Assembly (NCBI GenBank): GCA_947379895.1
Contig: CANCPA010000009.1
Span: 1 to 45,770, forward strand
Direction of reading: 5' to 3'
Length of the DNA: 45,770 nt
DNA from: Chitinophagaceae bacterium
GTDB taxonomy: Bacteria > Bacteroidota > Bacteroidia > Chitinophagales > Chitinophagaceae
This document shows positions 33,557 to 42,656 of this stretch, one piece after another. The position numbers and the translations under genes were made by a program. A model generated the notes under the pieces. It ran no database searches. It was not told the origin of the DNA and saw only the letters and a program-made list of their open reading frames with translations. How positions within the stretch are numbered: the first letter of the stretch is position 1; every line of letters starts with the position of its first letter.

Positions 33557-35056
33557 ATGGTTGATAAAAAGAGAGTAATATTAAATGCCTCCTCCACAGT
33601 TGCTCAAGTTATAATTACAAGTTGTTTATACTTCTTTCTTTATAAGCTTTTACTGAATAAGGTTGGTGCGTCGATGTTAGGGGTTTGGTCATTGATTGTT
33701 ACCACTTCTTCAATAGCAAATCTTGCAAATTTTGGAATTACCTCAGGGTTAGTCAAGTTTGTAGCAGAGTACAGTGTTGATAAAGAGAAGGATAAAGGGC
33801 ATCTTCAAGAATTGGTTTTTACCTCTTTAGTTACTTTAGTAGTATTTTATGCAATTGTAACAATATTGATAAGTCTTTTAGCAACTGTAATATTAAAGAT
33901 TGTAATAACTGCTGAGTATCTTCAAATTGGCAAAGAATTATTGCCTTATTCTCTACTCTGTCTTTTTGTAAACGGTTGTGGTGGGGTATTCGTATCAGTA
34001 TTAGAAGGGTTTCAAAAAAATTACATTCGAAATATAATTTATTCAGTTGGTAGCCTTGTTTTTTTATTAATAAGTTGGATTTTGATTGATAATTATCAAT
34101 TAAAAGCGGTTGTTTTTGCTCAGGTCATACAATCATTGTTTATTTTTTTATTGTGTATGTTCTTTTGTTTAAGACAGATTGGAACCAATCTTTTTAATAG
34201 TTGGAAATGGAACAGCAATATTTTCAAATCAATATTTAATTATGGTATCAAGTTTCAGTTTATTTCGGTAAGTCAAATGCTATATGATCCAATAACAAAA
34301 ACTTTATTAGGAAAATATGGTGGATTACAAGTAGTTGGATTTTATGAAATGGCATCACGTTTAGTTTGGCAAGTTAGAGGCTTAATAGTAAATGCAAATC
34401 AAATCGTTATCCCAATAGTTGCTTCAGCTAGTAAAACAAACAAAAATGCTATTAAAGAGATATATCAAAAATCACTTTCTATAATATTAATGGTAGCAAT
34501 TCCATTAATGTGTTTTATAGTACTATTTGCGAATATTATTAGTTATTACTGGATTGGACACACAGAAATTGCCTTTACTCTCTCTCTCTACTTATTGTGT
34601 GCAAGTATGTTTATTAATATTATTTCAGGACCAGCTTATTTTGGGTGCTTGGGTGAAGGGAAGCTAAATTTTGTTCTAGTGGTACATATTTCTATGGCAA
34701 TAATAAATGTGATTTTGGGCTTTATTTTGGGGCACCTCATATTCAAATATGGTGTGATTTGGTCTTGGTCAATTTCGATTTCAGCAGGTTCAATTACTAC
34801 AATTTTTTTATATCAAAAACTTCATGGTATTAGTTATTTTAGTTCATTTACCTGGAAGGATAACTTCTTATTACTTATTGCCTTTTTAATTTGTGGATTT
34901 ATTATTGGAATTTATCATTATTTTTTATTAACAATAATTAACTCTATCATTCTTAGTTGTTCTACATTTGTCTTAATCGGCTTTATTATTTTCTTTTTTA
35001 AAAGAGATATGATTATGCAATTATTAAATTTAAAGAATAATAGAACTGTGATTTGA
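33557..35056 (+). CDS. wzx: Wzx-type flippase (polysaccharide transporter, MOP superfamily)
   Basis: This 499-residue membrane protein has about 12-14 predicted helices. The N-terminus ILNASSTVAQVIITSCLYFF and the GASMLGVWSLIVTTSSIANL segment match RfbX/Wzx flippases, with GITSGLVKFVAEYS in the second helix region. It would flip undecaprenyl-linked repeat units to the periplasm for the Wzy proteins. Lying between wzz and sugar-modification genes is the normal setting. Basic residues at loops (KTLLGKYGGLQVVGFYEMAS) match the family. It is the only flippase seen, while the Wzm/Wzt pair supplies a second export route. Confidence 0.92.
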   Translation: MVDKKRVILNASSTVAQVIITSCLYFFLYKLLLNKVGASMLGVWSLIVTTSSIANLANFGITSGLVKFVAEYSVDKEKDKGHLQELVFTSLVTLVVFYAIVTILISLLATVILKIVITAEYLQIGKELLPYSLLCLFVNGCGGVFVSVLEGFQKNYIRNIIYSVGSLVFLLISWILIDNYQLKAVVFAQVIQSLFIFLLCMFFCLRQIGTNLFNSWKWNSNIFKSIFNYGIKFQFISVSQMLYDPITKTLLGKYGGLQVVGFYEMASRLVWQVRGLIVNANQIVIPIVASASKTNKNAIKEIYQKSLSIILMVAIPLMCFIVLFANIISYYWIGHTEIAFTLSLYLLCASMFINIISGPAYFGCLGEGKLNFVLVVHISMAIINVILGFILGHLIFKYGVIWSWSISISAGSITTIFLYQKLHGISYFSSFTWKDNFLLLIAFLICGFIIGIYHYFLLTIINSIILSCSTFVLIGFIIFFFKRDMIMQLLNLKNNRTVI

Positions 35057-35096
35057 TATTTCAATGTTTTAGTACAATAATTTTATAAATACTAAT

Positions 35097-35702
35097 ATGG
35101 AATTGTATAATAAGTTTCAATCATTGATTTATTATTTATTCAAGTATCCTTATTATAAATTAATTTTTAAAAGTTTAGGGAAACGTAGTAAGATTTTATC
35201 TTTATTAAGAGTCGAATCCCCTAAAAATATTACAATAGGGAATGGTGTAACAATCGGTTACTCTATATGGTTGGCTGCAACTCAGCATTTAAACTTTATA
35301 CCATGTCTAAAAATAAATGATGGGTGTTCGATTGGGAATTTTAATGAGTTTTATTGTATAAATCAGGTAATTGTTGAGAGAAATGTAATGACAGCTGATA
35401 ATGTTTATATTTCAGATAATGCACATGGATTTGCAAAAATTGATTTACCAATATTAGCCCAAGAGATTACTTTTACAAATACTGTCAATATTGGAGAAGG
35501 ATCTTGGCTTGGTAGAAATGTTTGTATTTTAGGAGCTAATGTGGGTAAGCACTGCGTAATTGGGGCAAATAGTGTAGTTAATAAATCAATACCGGATTAT
35601 TGTGTAGCGGTTGGTGCCCCTGCAAAAATTGTGAAACGATTCGATTTTGTGACAAACAAATGGCGTAAAACCAATTCAAACGGAATATTTATAGATGAAT
35701 AA
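35097..35702 (+). CDS. Hexapeptide (LbH) O-acetyltransferase
   Basis: This 201-residue protein is a left-handed beta-helix acyltransferase. SPKNITIGNGVTIGYSIW (41-58) starts the helix and the probable catalytic histidine is H110 in YISDNAHGFAKI. The C-terminal coils read VNIGEGSWLGRNVCILG and CVIGANSVVNKSIPDYCVAV, ending GAPAKIVKR. It resembles the protein at 5145-5756 in layout (SDNAHG here, SDHVHG there). It overlaps the following epimerase by 8 nt, with the epimerase ATG inside its last codons. Substrate is unknown. Confidence 0.85.
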   Translation: MELYNKFQSLIYYLFKYPYYKLIFKSLGKRSKILSLLRVESPKNITIGNGVTIGYSIWLAATQHLNFIPCLKINDGCSIGNFNEFYCINQVIVERNVMTADNVYISDNAHGFAKIDLPILAQEITFTNTVNIGEGSWLGRNVCILGANVGKHCVIGANSVVNKSIPDYCVAVGAPAKIVKRFDFVTNKWRKTNSNGIFIDE

Positions 35703-36828
35703 TATATTAATAACAGGAGGTGCAGGTTTCATTGGATCTAATTTAGTTTTGAAGCTTTTGACAAAGGGATACAATATTACAGTACTAGATAATCTGTTAC
35801 CCCAAATTCATGGAACTAATCCTGCTGAGACCTCTGCTTTATACCAATCAATTAAAGATAAAGTTAGATTTATACAAGGGGATGTTACTAGTAAGGAAGA
35901 TTTAATAAACGCTTTAAAGAATCAGCAAATTGTTGTTCATTTCGCAGCAGAAACAGGAACAGGACAATCAATGTATGAGATTGAAAGATACACCAATGTA
36001 AATATTCAAGGTACTGCAATATTGCTTGACATTCTTACAAATGAAAAAACGGAGGTTAAAAAGGTATTAATTGCATCAAGTAGGGCAGTTTATGGTGAGG
36101 GAAAATATTTAAGTAAAGAAAAAGGAATTGTTTATCCAAACCACCGCAAAGAAGTGGATATGAATAAGCGTGACTTTGAAGTTAAATATGCCGATTGTTC
36201 AGAATTAGAACTTCTTGCTACGGATGAAAACTCTAAAATTCACCCTTCTTCTGTATATGGAATAACAAAACAAGTGCAGGAACAATTGATAATGACCGTT
36301 TGTCCAACAATCAATATTGCCCCTGTTTCTCTAAGATATCAAAATGTATATGGTCCAGGCCAATCTTTAACGAACCCCTATACAGGAATCTTATCAATCT
36401 TCTCAACTCGAATTAGAAATAGTTTACCTATAAATATTTTTGAAGATGGTTTAGAGAGCAGGGATTTTGTTTTTATAGATGATGTGGTAAATGCTACAAT
36501 ATTAGCTATTGAAAAAGAGGAAGCTAATAATCAAATTTTTAATGTAGGTACAGGAGTAGCTACTACAGTGAATGATGTAGTTAGTACCTTGATTGAAGAA
36601 TTTGACATTGAAACAGAAACTAACATTAGTGGGAACTATCGACTAGGAGATATCAGGCATAATTATGCCGACATTTCCAAAATTCAATCAACTCTTGGGT
36701 TTACTCCTTTCACTGACTTCAAAAGCGGATGTAGACAATTTGTAAATTGGGTCAAGGAACAAGCTGCAATTCAAGATACTTATGAGGAATCGTTAAATGA
36801 AATGAAACAAAAAGGATTAATGAAATGA
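35695..36828 (+). CDS. NAD-dependent sugar epimerase/dehydratase (extended SDR)
   Basis: This 377-residue extended SDR has the NAD-binding TGGAGFIG (7-14), the serine at ASSRAVYGEG (128-136) and the catalytic Y188-xxx-K192 (SVYGITKQ). The LDNLLPQIHG loop after strand 2 resembles members annotated as dTDP-L-rhamnose 4-epimerase or UDP-glucose 4-epimerase; I cannot choose between them. It would remodel an NDP-sugar for the locus. There is an insertion around 148-182 (NHRKEVDMNKRDFEV) compared with GalE. It overlaps both neighbours (8 nt upstream, ATGA downstream), so it is translated as part of a tight set. It is one of only two nucleotide-sugar enzymes in view, with the WecE-like protein. Confidence 0.85.
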   Translation: MNNILITGGAGFIGSNLVLKLLTKGYNITVLDNLLPQIHGTNPAETSALYQSIKDKVRFIQGDVTSKEDLINALKNQQIVVHFAAETGTGQSMYEIERYTNVNIQGTAILLDILTNEKTEVKKVLIASSRAVYGEGKYLSKEKGIVYPNHRKEVDMNKRDFEVKYADCSELELLATDENSKIHPSSVYGITKQVQEQLIMTVCPTINIAPVSLRYQNVYGPGQSLTNPYTGILSIFSTRIRNSLPINIFEDGLESRDFVFIDDVVNATILAIEKEEANNQIFNVGTGVATTVNDVVSTLIEEFDIETETNISGNYRLGDIRHNYADISKIQSTLGFTPFTDFKSGCRQFVNWVKEQAAIQDTYEESLNEMKQKGLMK

Positions 36829-37733
36829 TGAAAAAGATTGGCCTTGTTACTGTTTTATTTAATTCAAATGAAGTACTTCCCGACTTCTTTAAAAGTCTCT
36901 CAATACAGACTTTTAAAAACTTTGTATTGATACTTATTGATAATACCCCCTCTGAATTAAGTGAAGGAATTGTTACTGAACTTGCAGAAAAATATAAAAT
37001 AGAATTTGAATACAGGCAAATGTCTTCGAATATTGGCATTGCTGCAGGAAACAATGAAGGAATTAAATTAGCTAAAACTGTCGGTTGCGGTGATATAATC
37101 ATATTGAATAATGACATCTGTTTTGATTCGCCATCTTTTTTTGAGTCATTAATTAATCTTTCTTTGGAATCTGAAAAAGTTATAATTGCACCTAAAATTT
37201 ATTTTTATAATTCAAATATTTTATGGTATGCAGGTGGAACAGTAATCAATTGGAAAGGCACTGCATACCATTTTGGACACACAAAAGATACCCCACAATT
37301 AAATATCTCCACTTTTACAAATTATGCTCCCACTTGCTTTTTATATGTTAAGGAGGAAGTATTTGAGAAGGTAGGTTTGATGGATGAAAAATATTTTGTT
37401 TATGTGGATGATGTAGATTTTATTTTCAGAGCTAAGTATTATGGATTTAAAGTTTGGTATGCTGCAGATTTATCACTTTTTCATAAAGTTAGTAGTTCTA
37501 CTGGTGGAACTGAATCTGAATTTGGATTACGGTTTAACACAAGAAATAAGATATATTTTATAAGAAAATTTTTATCATTTCCATATAATATAACCGCGCC
37601 TATATTTACAATTGTTGCTGCTTTATATTTTGGAAATAAGGCTGGTAGAAAATCTATATTCTCCATTGTTTTTAAGGCAATGTTTGAAGGATATAGAATG
37701 CAAATTGATAATCGAATGCAAATAAAAATGTAG
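36825..37733 (+). CDS. Glycosyltransferase family 2, rhamnosyltransferase-like
   Basis: This 302-residue GT2 has KIGLVTVLFNSNEVLPDFFK, the site LIDNTPSE, SSNIGIAAGNNEGIKLAK and the metal-site NND (ILNNDICFD). DEKYFVYVDDVDFIFRAKYY is the DxFxyxEDvDfs-type segment of the WbbL/RfbF rhamnosyltransferase-like GT2 group, with ..YVDD.. in place of the usual YxED. The start overlaps the epimerase stop as ATGA. Pairing with a possible dTDP-L-rhamnose-linked epimerase makes a deoxyhexose donor plausible, which is inference. An 80-bp gap follows. Confidence 0.86.
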   Translation: MMKKIGLVTVLFNSNEVLPDFFKSLSIQTFKNFVLILIDNTPSELSEGIVTELAEKYKIEFEYRQMSSNIGIAAGNNEGIKLAKTVGCGDIIILNNDICFDSPSFFESLINLSLESEKVIIAPKIYFYNSNILWYAGGTVINWKGTAYHFGHTKDTPQLNISTFTNYAPTCFLYVKEEVFEKVGLMDEKYFVYVDDVDFIFRAKYYGFKVWYAADLSLFHKVSSSTGGTESEFGLRFNTRNKIYFIRKFLSFPYNITAPIFTIVAALYFGNKAGRKSIFSIVFKAMFEGYRMQIDNRMQIKM

Positions 37734-37813
37734 TTATAAAACTAATTTCCTTTTAATTTGAAATCAACATAAAGTTTAAAAGGAGTTTTAAATTTTGTAA
37801 CAATACAACGATA

Positions 37814-39154
37814 ATGATAAAATCTGAAGATAATTTAGGTAATTCAATACTTTTTTTTCTAAGCGTTTTACCGCTAATTTTTCAAGATTTACCATTAGCT
37901 TCATTTTTTGGGTCTATTGCTAAATGTCCAAATTTATTCATAGCTCCTTTGATATTCTTGTATTTAGTAGCAAAAAATAAAAAAGTAGAATTTTACGAAA
38001 TTTCAAAATATTATGCCACATATTCAATAGCGACAATTATTACCTCAATAATCATGATGATTATAACTGTCCTTTTTTTTACCGATGGGAATCTGTATGT
38101 GTACACTGAATATTTTCCAATTAAACTTGTAAAGGCTGGATTTTATAATTTTTTATACTTTTTAACGGTTTATAATTTAAGTATATTATCAAGAAAGGTT
38201 TCGTTGAGTTTCATACAAAGTACGTTTCAATTATTTTGGTTGTGTTTAGTATTATATGGTGCTGCAGAGATAATACATCCCAATCCTATTCCGTTCATTC
38301 ATCTGACCGAATTTGATGAATATCAAACACGCTTAATTTTGACTTCGAGTGAACCTTCTGCTGCAATAATGCTTTTTACAATTATCTCTATAGTAGTTTT
38401 AGCTTTAAGATTTTTTCGTAATTCAAATAAAACACTAACCTTTTTAATTGGCATTTTAAGTCTATTGATTTTATTAGGAATTGGAGCAAAAGGTGGAGTT
38501 TTTTTTATAGCAATTTCATTAATATGGACACTGCGTAAAAACATTAGTTGGAAATTATTTCTCTTCGCAATTTTAATATTTATTCCTTTAGTCTTTTATA
38601 TTTCACAAATTATTGTACCCTTATTATTAAGCGATATAGAAAACTTTACAAGTGTTAGTACTAGAACTACAACTTTTATTGCTGGATTTGAAAGTCTATA
38701 TAAATTTCCTATTGGACAAGGATATGGTACGTATTTGGTGTTTTTTCCAAAAATGTTATTACCAATTCATCAACAATTATCATCTTTTTTACATATTCCT
38801 TTTTTAGACGATGAACTTGTTGAAATGGTTAGTTCAGGATTAAATTTGGGAATTAAAGCTGGAATTCCTCATGAAATAATGTTGAATGGGTTTTGTGCTA
38901 TTTATTTTTATTTTGTGCTATTTAGATATTACTTTAAAAATGTAAAAAAGATACTAAAACAAGAAGTAAAAATTTGTTTATCCTTTTTAGGAACATTTAT
39001 ATTTTTAGATTTTGCCTTTGCAGGAATTTTTGATACAGCCTACATATACCTGATACCGTTTGTGTTACTTCCGTTAATTTTAAATATAGAATCGAATATG
39101 TCAATTTCTAACATATCTAATGACAATTCAAAAATAAATTTACAAATCATTTAA
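37814..39154 (+). CDS. Wzy-like O-antigen polymerase/ligase family membrane protein
   Basis: This 446-residue protein has about ten to twelve hydrophobic helices and two larger polar loops. One contains HLTEFDEYQTRLILTSSEPS (about 161-180); the other follows VSTRTTTFIAGFESLYKFP and then GQGYGTYLVFFPKML. The pattern R-x(n)-GxGxGTY with the preceding R is typical of Wzy/WaaL proteins. GAKGGVFFIAISLIW is the central glycine-rich helix. It would polymerise lipid-linked repeats. With the protein at 24651 there are two polymerase candidates for one Wzx, so either two glycans are made or one protein is a ligase. Confidence 0.82.
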   Translation: MIKSEDNLGNSILFFLSVLPLIFQDLPLASFFGSIAKCPNLFIAPLIFLYLVAKNKKVEFYEISKYYATYSIATIITSIIMMIITVLFFTDGNLYVYTEYFPIKLVKAGFYNFLYFLTVYNLSILSRKVSLSFIQSTFQLFWLCLVLYGAAEIIHPNPIPFIHLTEFDEYQTRLILTSSEPSAAIMLFTIISIVVLALRFFRNSNKTLTFLIGILSLLILLGIGAKGGVFFIAISLIWTLRKNISWKLFLFAILIFIPLVFYISQIIVPLLLSDIENFTSVSTRTTTFIAGFESLYKFPIGQGYGTYLVFFPKMLLPIHQQLSSFLHIPFLDDELVEMVSSGLNLGIKAGIPHEIMLNGFCAIYFYFVLFRYYFKNVKKILKQEVKICLSFLGTFIFLDFAFAGIFDTAYIYLIPFVLLPLILNIESNMSISNISNDNSKINLQII

Positions 39155-39177
39155 GTTTTAAGAGTAATTATTTGTGA

Positions 39178-40347
39178 ATGAAAAAAAAAGTATTTCTAAT
39201 AACTGCTTGCAAAATTTTGCCTAAAGATGCGGGAGAAAAAATAATTTCTTGGGGCTTATTGAATAAATTAAGCACAACTGCTGATACAATATTTATTAAT
39301 ATTTATACTGAAAGTCGTTATGATGAAAAACAAATAGCACTCATTAGGCAAAGTTGTAAATTATTTTTTACATTTCAAGAGAAATACTATCCTAATATTA
39401 TTTCTCTTTTGAAATCATTTCTTAATGCTGAGGCTTTTATGTTTGCAAGAAGGAGGAATTCAAAATTGATTTCTCAAGAAATATTAAAATTAATCGAATT
39501 GTATTCACCTGATATAATTATTTGGGATCATTTAAGGACTGCATCTTATCTTGCCCATAACAATTCTTTTAATATTTTAGTTGAACATAATTATGAAGCC
39601 GGCATTTATGCTGAAAAAATCAATTTGTATCCTTTGTTTATTAAAAAAATTTTACAATTTCAAGTAAAATTTACTGATATATTTAATAAGAAAATAAATA
39701 ATTTAATGCAAAGAATTGTTTATTTAAGTAAAGCTGATTCTTTATTTTATAATTTAGAAAAAGGAGTCGTTTGGGAATTCAGAAATGTAACTTCAAGGCA
39801 AAGGGAACATCAAGTAGACAAAAAAAATACATATAACTTATTATTCGTAGGAAGTTTAGAATGGTATCCTAACATTGATGGAATTAGTTGGTTCATAGAC
39901 AATGTTTATCCAAATTTGCCTGAGAAATTTCAATTAATCGTAGTTGGGAAAAATCCCACACAAGCTTTGAAAAATAAAATTGCGGATAATTGCAGGATAA
40001 AATCTTTCTATAATGTACCATCAGTAGAGTCTTTTTACTTAGAAGCAGACATTTTCATTTCTCCTGTAAGATTAGGATTAGGAGTGAATATGAAAATCAT
40101 TGAAGCTGCCTCTTACGGAATTCCAATGGTTGTTACAAGTCATAGCTTAAAAGGGTATGATTCATTAGATTTTTTAAATCCGGTTGATTCAATTGGAGAT
40201 TTCACTGACGAAATATTAAAATATTCCAATACAGAATTACGGACAAGTCAAAGTCTAGAATTGAAATCATGGTATAACTTTTATCAACAAGAGGCTGACT
40301 TAACTTTCAACTCTCTATTTAATTTAAACGATGGATCGAACGAATAA
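39178..40347 (+). CDS. GT4 glycosyltransferase (TIGR03087/PslH-like), first of a tandem pair
   Basis: This 389-residue GT-B protein has the C-terminal half LLFVGSLEWYPNIDGISWFI and NVYPNLPEKFQLIVVGKNP, then DIFISPVRLGLGVNMKIIEA. The SxxxPNxD...WF element and the LGxGVNMKIIEAAS donor site belong to the GT4 group that includes PslH and PEP-CTERM/EpsH-associated sugar transferases (TIGR03087-like). The second half resembles that of the next gene, supporting an ancient duplication. It overlaps that gene by 17 nt. The start is ATG at 39178, 23 bp after the Wzy-like gene. Confidence 0.83.
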   Translation: MKKKVFLITACKILPKDAGEKIISWGLLNKLSTTADTIFINIYTESRYDEKQIALIRQSCKLFFTFQEKYYPNIISLLKSFLNAEAFMFARRRNSKLISQEILKLIELYSPDIIIWDHLRTASYLAHNNSFNILVEHNYEAGIYAEKINLYPLFIKKILQFQVKFTDIFNKKINNLMQRIVYLSKADSLFYNLEKGVVWEFRNVTSRQREHQVDKKNTYNLLFVGSLEWYPNIDGISWFIDNVYPNLPEKFQLIVVGKNPTQALKNKIADNCRIKSFYNVPSVESFYLEADIFISPVRLGLGVNMKIIEAASYGIPMVVTSHSLKGYDSLDFLNPVDSIGDFTDEILKYSNTELRTSQSLELKSWYNFYQQEADLTFNSLFNLNDGSNE

Positions 40348-41545
40348 TCAATTTTACAACTCAAAAGAATCGGTTTTAGCTTTATTCTCTCAACTTCCAC
40401 TTCCCGAATTTGCAGGTGACAGGCAAATGATTAATAATCATTTAAAAATCCTTTCTCAAAAATATGAAGTGCATGCAATTATCATTTGTGTAGAGGAACC
40501 AACTCTAGAAGTACATGACTTTATGAAGCGATACACTAAAGATTATAAAATATTTCATTTAAACAAGTGGGATTTTTTTATCAATATTATTAAAGGGGTT
40601 TTACTTGGTAAATCATTGCAAGTAAGTTTGTATTATCAAAAAAATATACAAGAGTATATTAACAGCAATATTGCAAAAAATAAATTTGTGTTTTGTCGTA
40701 CAATTAGAACGTCAAAATATTTTTTGAATCATGATATCCCTAAATTTATAGCTTTAGTAGATTCAATAAGTATTACATACGAGCGTTCTTTAAAAAGAGT
40801 TGATTCTTTTTTTTGGAAGATGGTTTATTTGTATGAATATAAAAAGCTTAGAAAAGATGAGATAAACGTCATTGAAAATTATGATGCCGCTTTTTTAATT
40901 AATTATCAGGAACAACAATATTGGGAGAATAAATTAAAAAATGGTAAGGTTATTTGGTTGCCCAATGGTATAAAGGAGCACTTGTTTGATTATCATAAAA
41001 CAGACAATCAATTCACTAACAAAACAATCCTTTTTTTAGGGAAAATGGATTATCAGCCTAACATTGATGCTGTTTTATGGTTTATAGATTATGTTTTTGA
41101 CAAACTTGATAAGGATATTAAATTTTATATTGTTGGAGTTAATCCAGATAAAAAAATTATATCAACAGCTTCGAAATACAAGAATATAATTGTTACTGGC
41201 TACATTGAAGATCCTTATATTATTATGAATTCATGTTCATTAGTCGTTTCTCCGATGCAAACAGGGGGGGGGGTTCAAAATAAAATATTAGAAGGTATGG
41301 CAATGGGGAGATTAAATTTAGCCACTACTCTTGGTGCCGATTCAATTTATTTAGCAGAAAATGGGAAACATTTGTTAATAGCAGATGATCCAAATGAGAT
41401 GGCTAAAATAATTAATGAGGTTTGTACAAATCCAAATAAGTATGAAGCAGTTGGTATTAATGCAAAAGAATTAGTAAAGAATATTTATAGTTGGGAGATG
41501 CATGGCTCTAAAATGTTAGAGAAAATTGAAAGTATAATTAATTAA
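40331..41545 (+). CDS. GT4 glycosyltransferase (TIGR03087/PslH-like) with internal poly-G tract
   Basis: This 404-residue GT4 has an N-terminus ALFSQLPLPEFAGDRQMINN and the C-terminal half TILFLGKMDYQPNIDAVLWF with DKDIKFYIVGVNPDKKI, then SPMQTGGGVQNKILEGMAMG. The TGGGVQNKILEGMA element is the donor site of TIGR03087-type sugar transferases. Three consecutive GGG codons and the G of GTT at 41264-41273 form a run of ten G. GGG is rare in this A+T-rich gene set, so the tract is notable: nine or eleven G give stops within five or three codons. It overlaps the preceding paralogue by 17 nt. Confidence 0.86.
   Translation: MDRTNNQFYNSKESVLALFSQLPLPEFAGDRQMINNHLKILSQKYEVHAIIICVEEPTLEVHDFMKRYTKDYKIFHLNKWDFFINIIKGVLLGKSLQVSLYYQKNIQEYINSNIAKNKFVFCRTIRTSKYFLNHDIPKFIALVDSISITYERSLKRVDSFFWKMVYLYEYKKLRKDEINVIENYDAAFLINYQEQQYWENKLKNGKVIWLPNGIKEHLFDYHKTDNQFTNKTILFLGKMDYQPNIDAVLWFIDYVFDKLDKDIKFYIVGVNPDKKIISTASKYKNIIVTGYIEDPYIIMNSCSLVVSPMQTGGGVQNKILEGMAMGRLNLATTLGADSIYLAENGKHLLIADDPNEMAKIINEVCTNPNKYEAVGINAKELVKNIYSWEMHGSKMLEKIESIIN
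41264..41273 (+). repeat. Poly(G)10 tract inside a glycosyltransferase gene
   Basis: Ten consecutive G encode G312-G313-G314 and the first base of V315. The three glycines are a family motif, but all three use GGG in a genome where GGA/GGT is clearly preferred. With nine G the frame runs TTC AAA ATA AAA TAT then TAG; with eleven, GGT TCA AAA then TAA. Both would remove the C-terminal roughly 90 residues. This is the expected design of a slipped-strand contingency site. Confidence 0.8.
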
Positions 41546-41569
41546 AAGAGCGAGAAAGTTTCTAACGAT

Positions 41570-42409
41570 TTGTTGAATGCTATTAATGATAAATCCAATA
41601 TGACAGTTGAATATTTTTTTGAATTATTTCTTGAGGAATTAAAGTTAAATTCCAATTTGAGATCCTATTACAAATTTCAAAACAATCAAACGAGCTTTTA
41701 TTTTAGAAAAGCCTATTATATTCAACGGTTACAATATGTATTAGATAACATTAGTACAGGAAAAATAATATGGGATTGTGGTTGTGGATATGGTACTACA
41801 TGTTTATTTCTCGCAATGAATGGAATAGCTTCAACGGGTACAACAATTGAATTTTATTTTAATCAAATAGCCATACGTAAAGAGTATTGGAAACAATTTG
41901 GTGATGTAGATTTGTTTCAAGCGTCTCATCAAAATATTTATGATGAACATCCAAAAGAAAAAAGTATTGATATTATAATTCTTCAAGATACCCTTCATCA
42001 TCTTGAGCCATTGCAAGATGCTATTACTATCCTAAAAAAATCATTAAAAGATAAAGGACATATTATTTTAGTGGAGGAAAATGGGAATAACATTATTCAA
42101 AATACTAGGTTATTTTTGAGAAGAGGAAATAAGCGAATCATTGAGATTTGGGATGATAAACTTCAAAAAAAAATATTGATGGGTAATGAAAACATAAGAA
42201 GCTTGAAAAAATGGAGATTAGAGTTTGAAAGGCAAGATTTAAAAGTAAATGATAATAAAACACAATATTTACGTTTTTTCTTTCCATTTACATTTAATTC
42301 CTTTAATTACATTTCTTTAATTGATAGGGAACAAGAAATATGGAAAAAAAATCAGGTTCTTAAAGAATACTTTTATTTCGGATTGAATTTTACAGTTAAT
42401 AAACTTTAG
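41570..42409 (+). CDS. Class I SAM-dependent methyltransferase
   Basis: This 279-residue protein has the Rossmann SAM-binding motif I, IIWDCGCGYGTTCLF (about 64-78), the acidic strand-2 end near TIEF, and IDIIILQDTLHHLEPLQDAI, which is the motif II/post-II segment of class I methyltransferases, then IILVEENG. It could methylate a sugar or the glycan terminus, where methylation can stop chain growth in ABC-exported O antigens; that is inference. Starts are uncertain: TTG at 41570 or 41573, or ATG at 41600 (residue 11), which would still keep the full SAM domain. It is the last + strand gene of the locus. Confidence 0.78.
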   Translation: MLNAINDKSNMTVEYFFELFLEELKLNSNLRSYYKFQNNQTSFYFRKAYYIQRLQYVLDNISTGKIIWDCGCGYGTTCLFLAMNGIASTGTTIEFYFNQIAIRKEYWKQFGDVDLFQASHQNIYDEHPKEKSIDIIILQDTLHHLEPLQDAITILKKSLKDKGHIILVEENGNNIIQNTRLFLRRGNKRIIEIWDDKLQKKILMGNENIRSLKKWRLEFERQDLKVNDNKTQYLRFFFPFTFNSFNYISLIDREQEIWKKNQVLKEYFYFGLNFTVNKL

Positions 42410-42467
42410 AAACGTTTTTTCAATAAACCTTTAACTCGAAATTTAAACCATACATTTTACAACTTTA

Positions 42468-42492
42468 TCTAAACCTTTATTAAAGGTTTAGA
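42468..42492 (+). terminator. Perfect 11-bp hairpin downstream of the locus, possible terminator
   Basis: TCTAAACCTTT and AAAGGTTTAGA are exact reverse complements with a 3-nt ATT loop, 59 bp after the methyltransferase stop. No T run follows (TTGTAATAATCC), so intrinsic termination would be weak. A second small hairpin, GGGATATTCCC with flanking A and T runs, follows near 42520-42540 and might help. It may define the 3' end of the locus transcript. Confidence 0.4.
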
Positions 42493-42656
42493 TTGTAATA
42501 ATCCTATAAACAAATAAAAAGGGATATTCCCCTATTTTATCTTCTTCGAAAACCAATACTTCTCTTCACTTACTTTTCTCTATTTTACACTTCGCTTGGC
42601 AATTCTTGCCACCATCAAAAATCTTCGTTAAGTTTTCTAATAAATTGTTTCTCAAG

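Noticed and set aside
36752-37117. 121-codon minus-strand frame
   Set aside because: It is antisense to the epimerase end and GT2 start, both of which carry clear family motifs.
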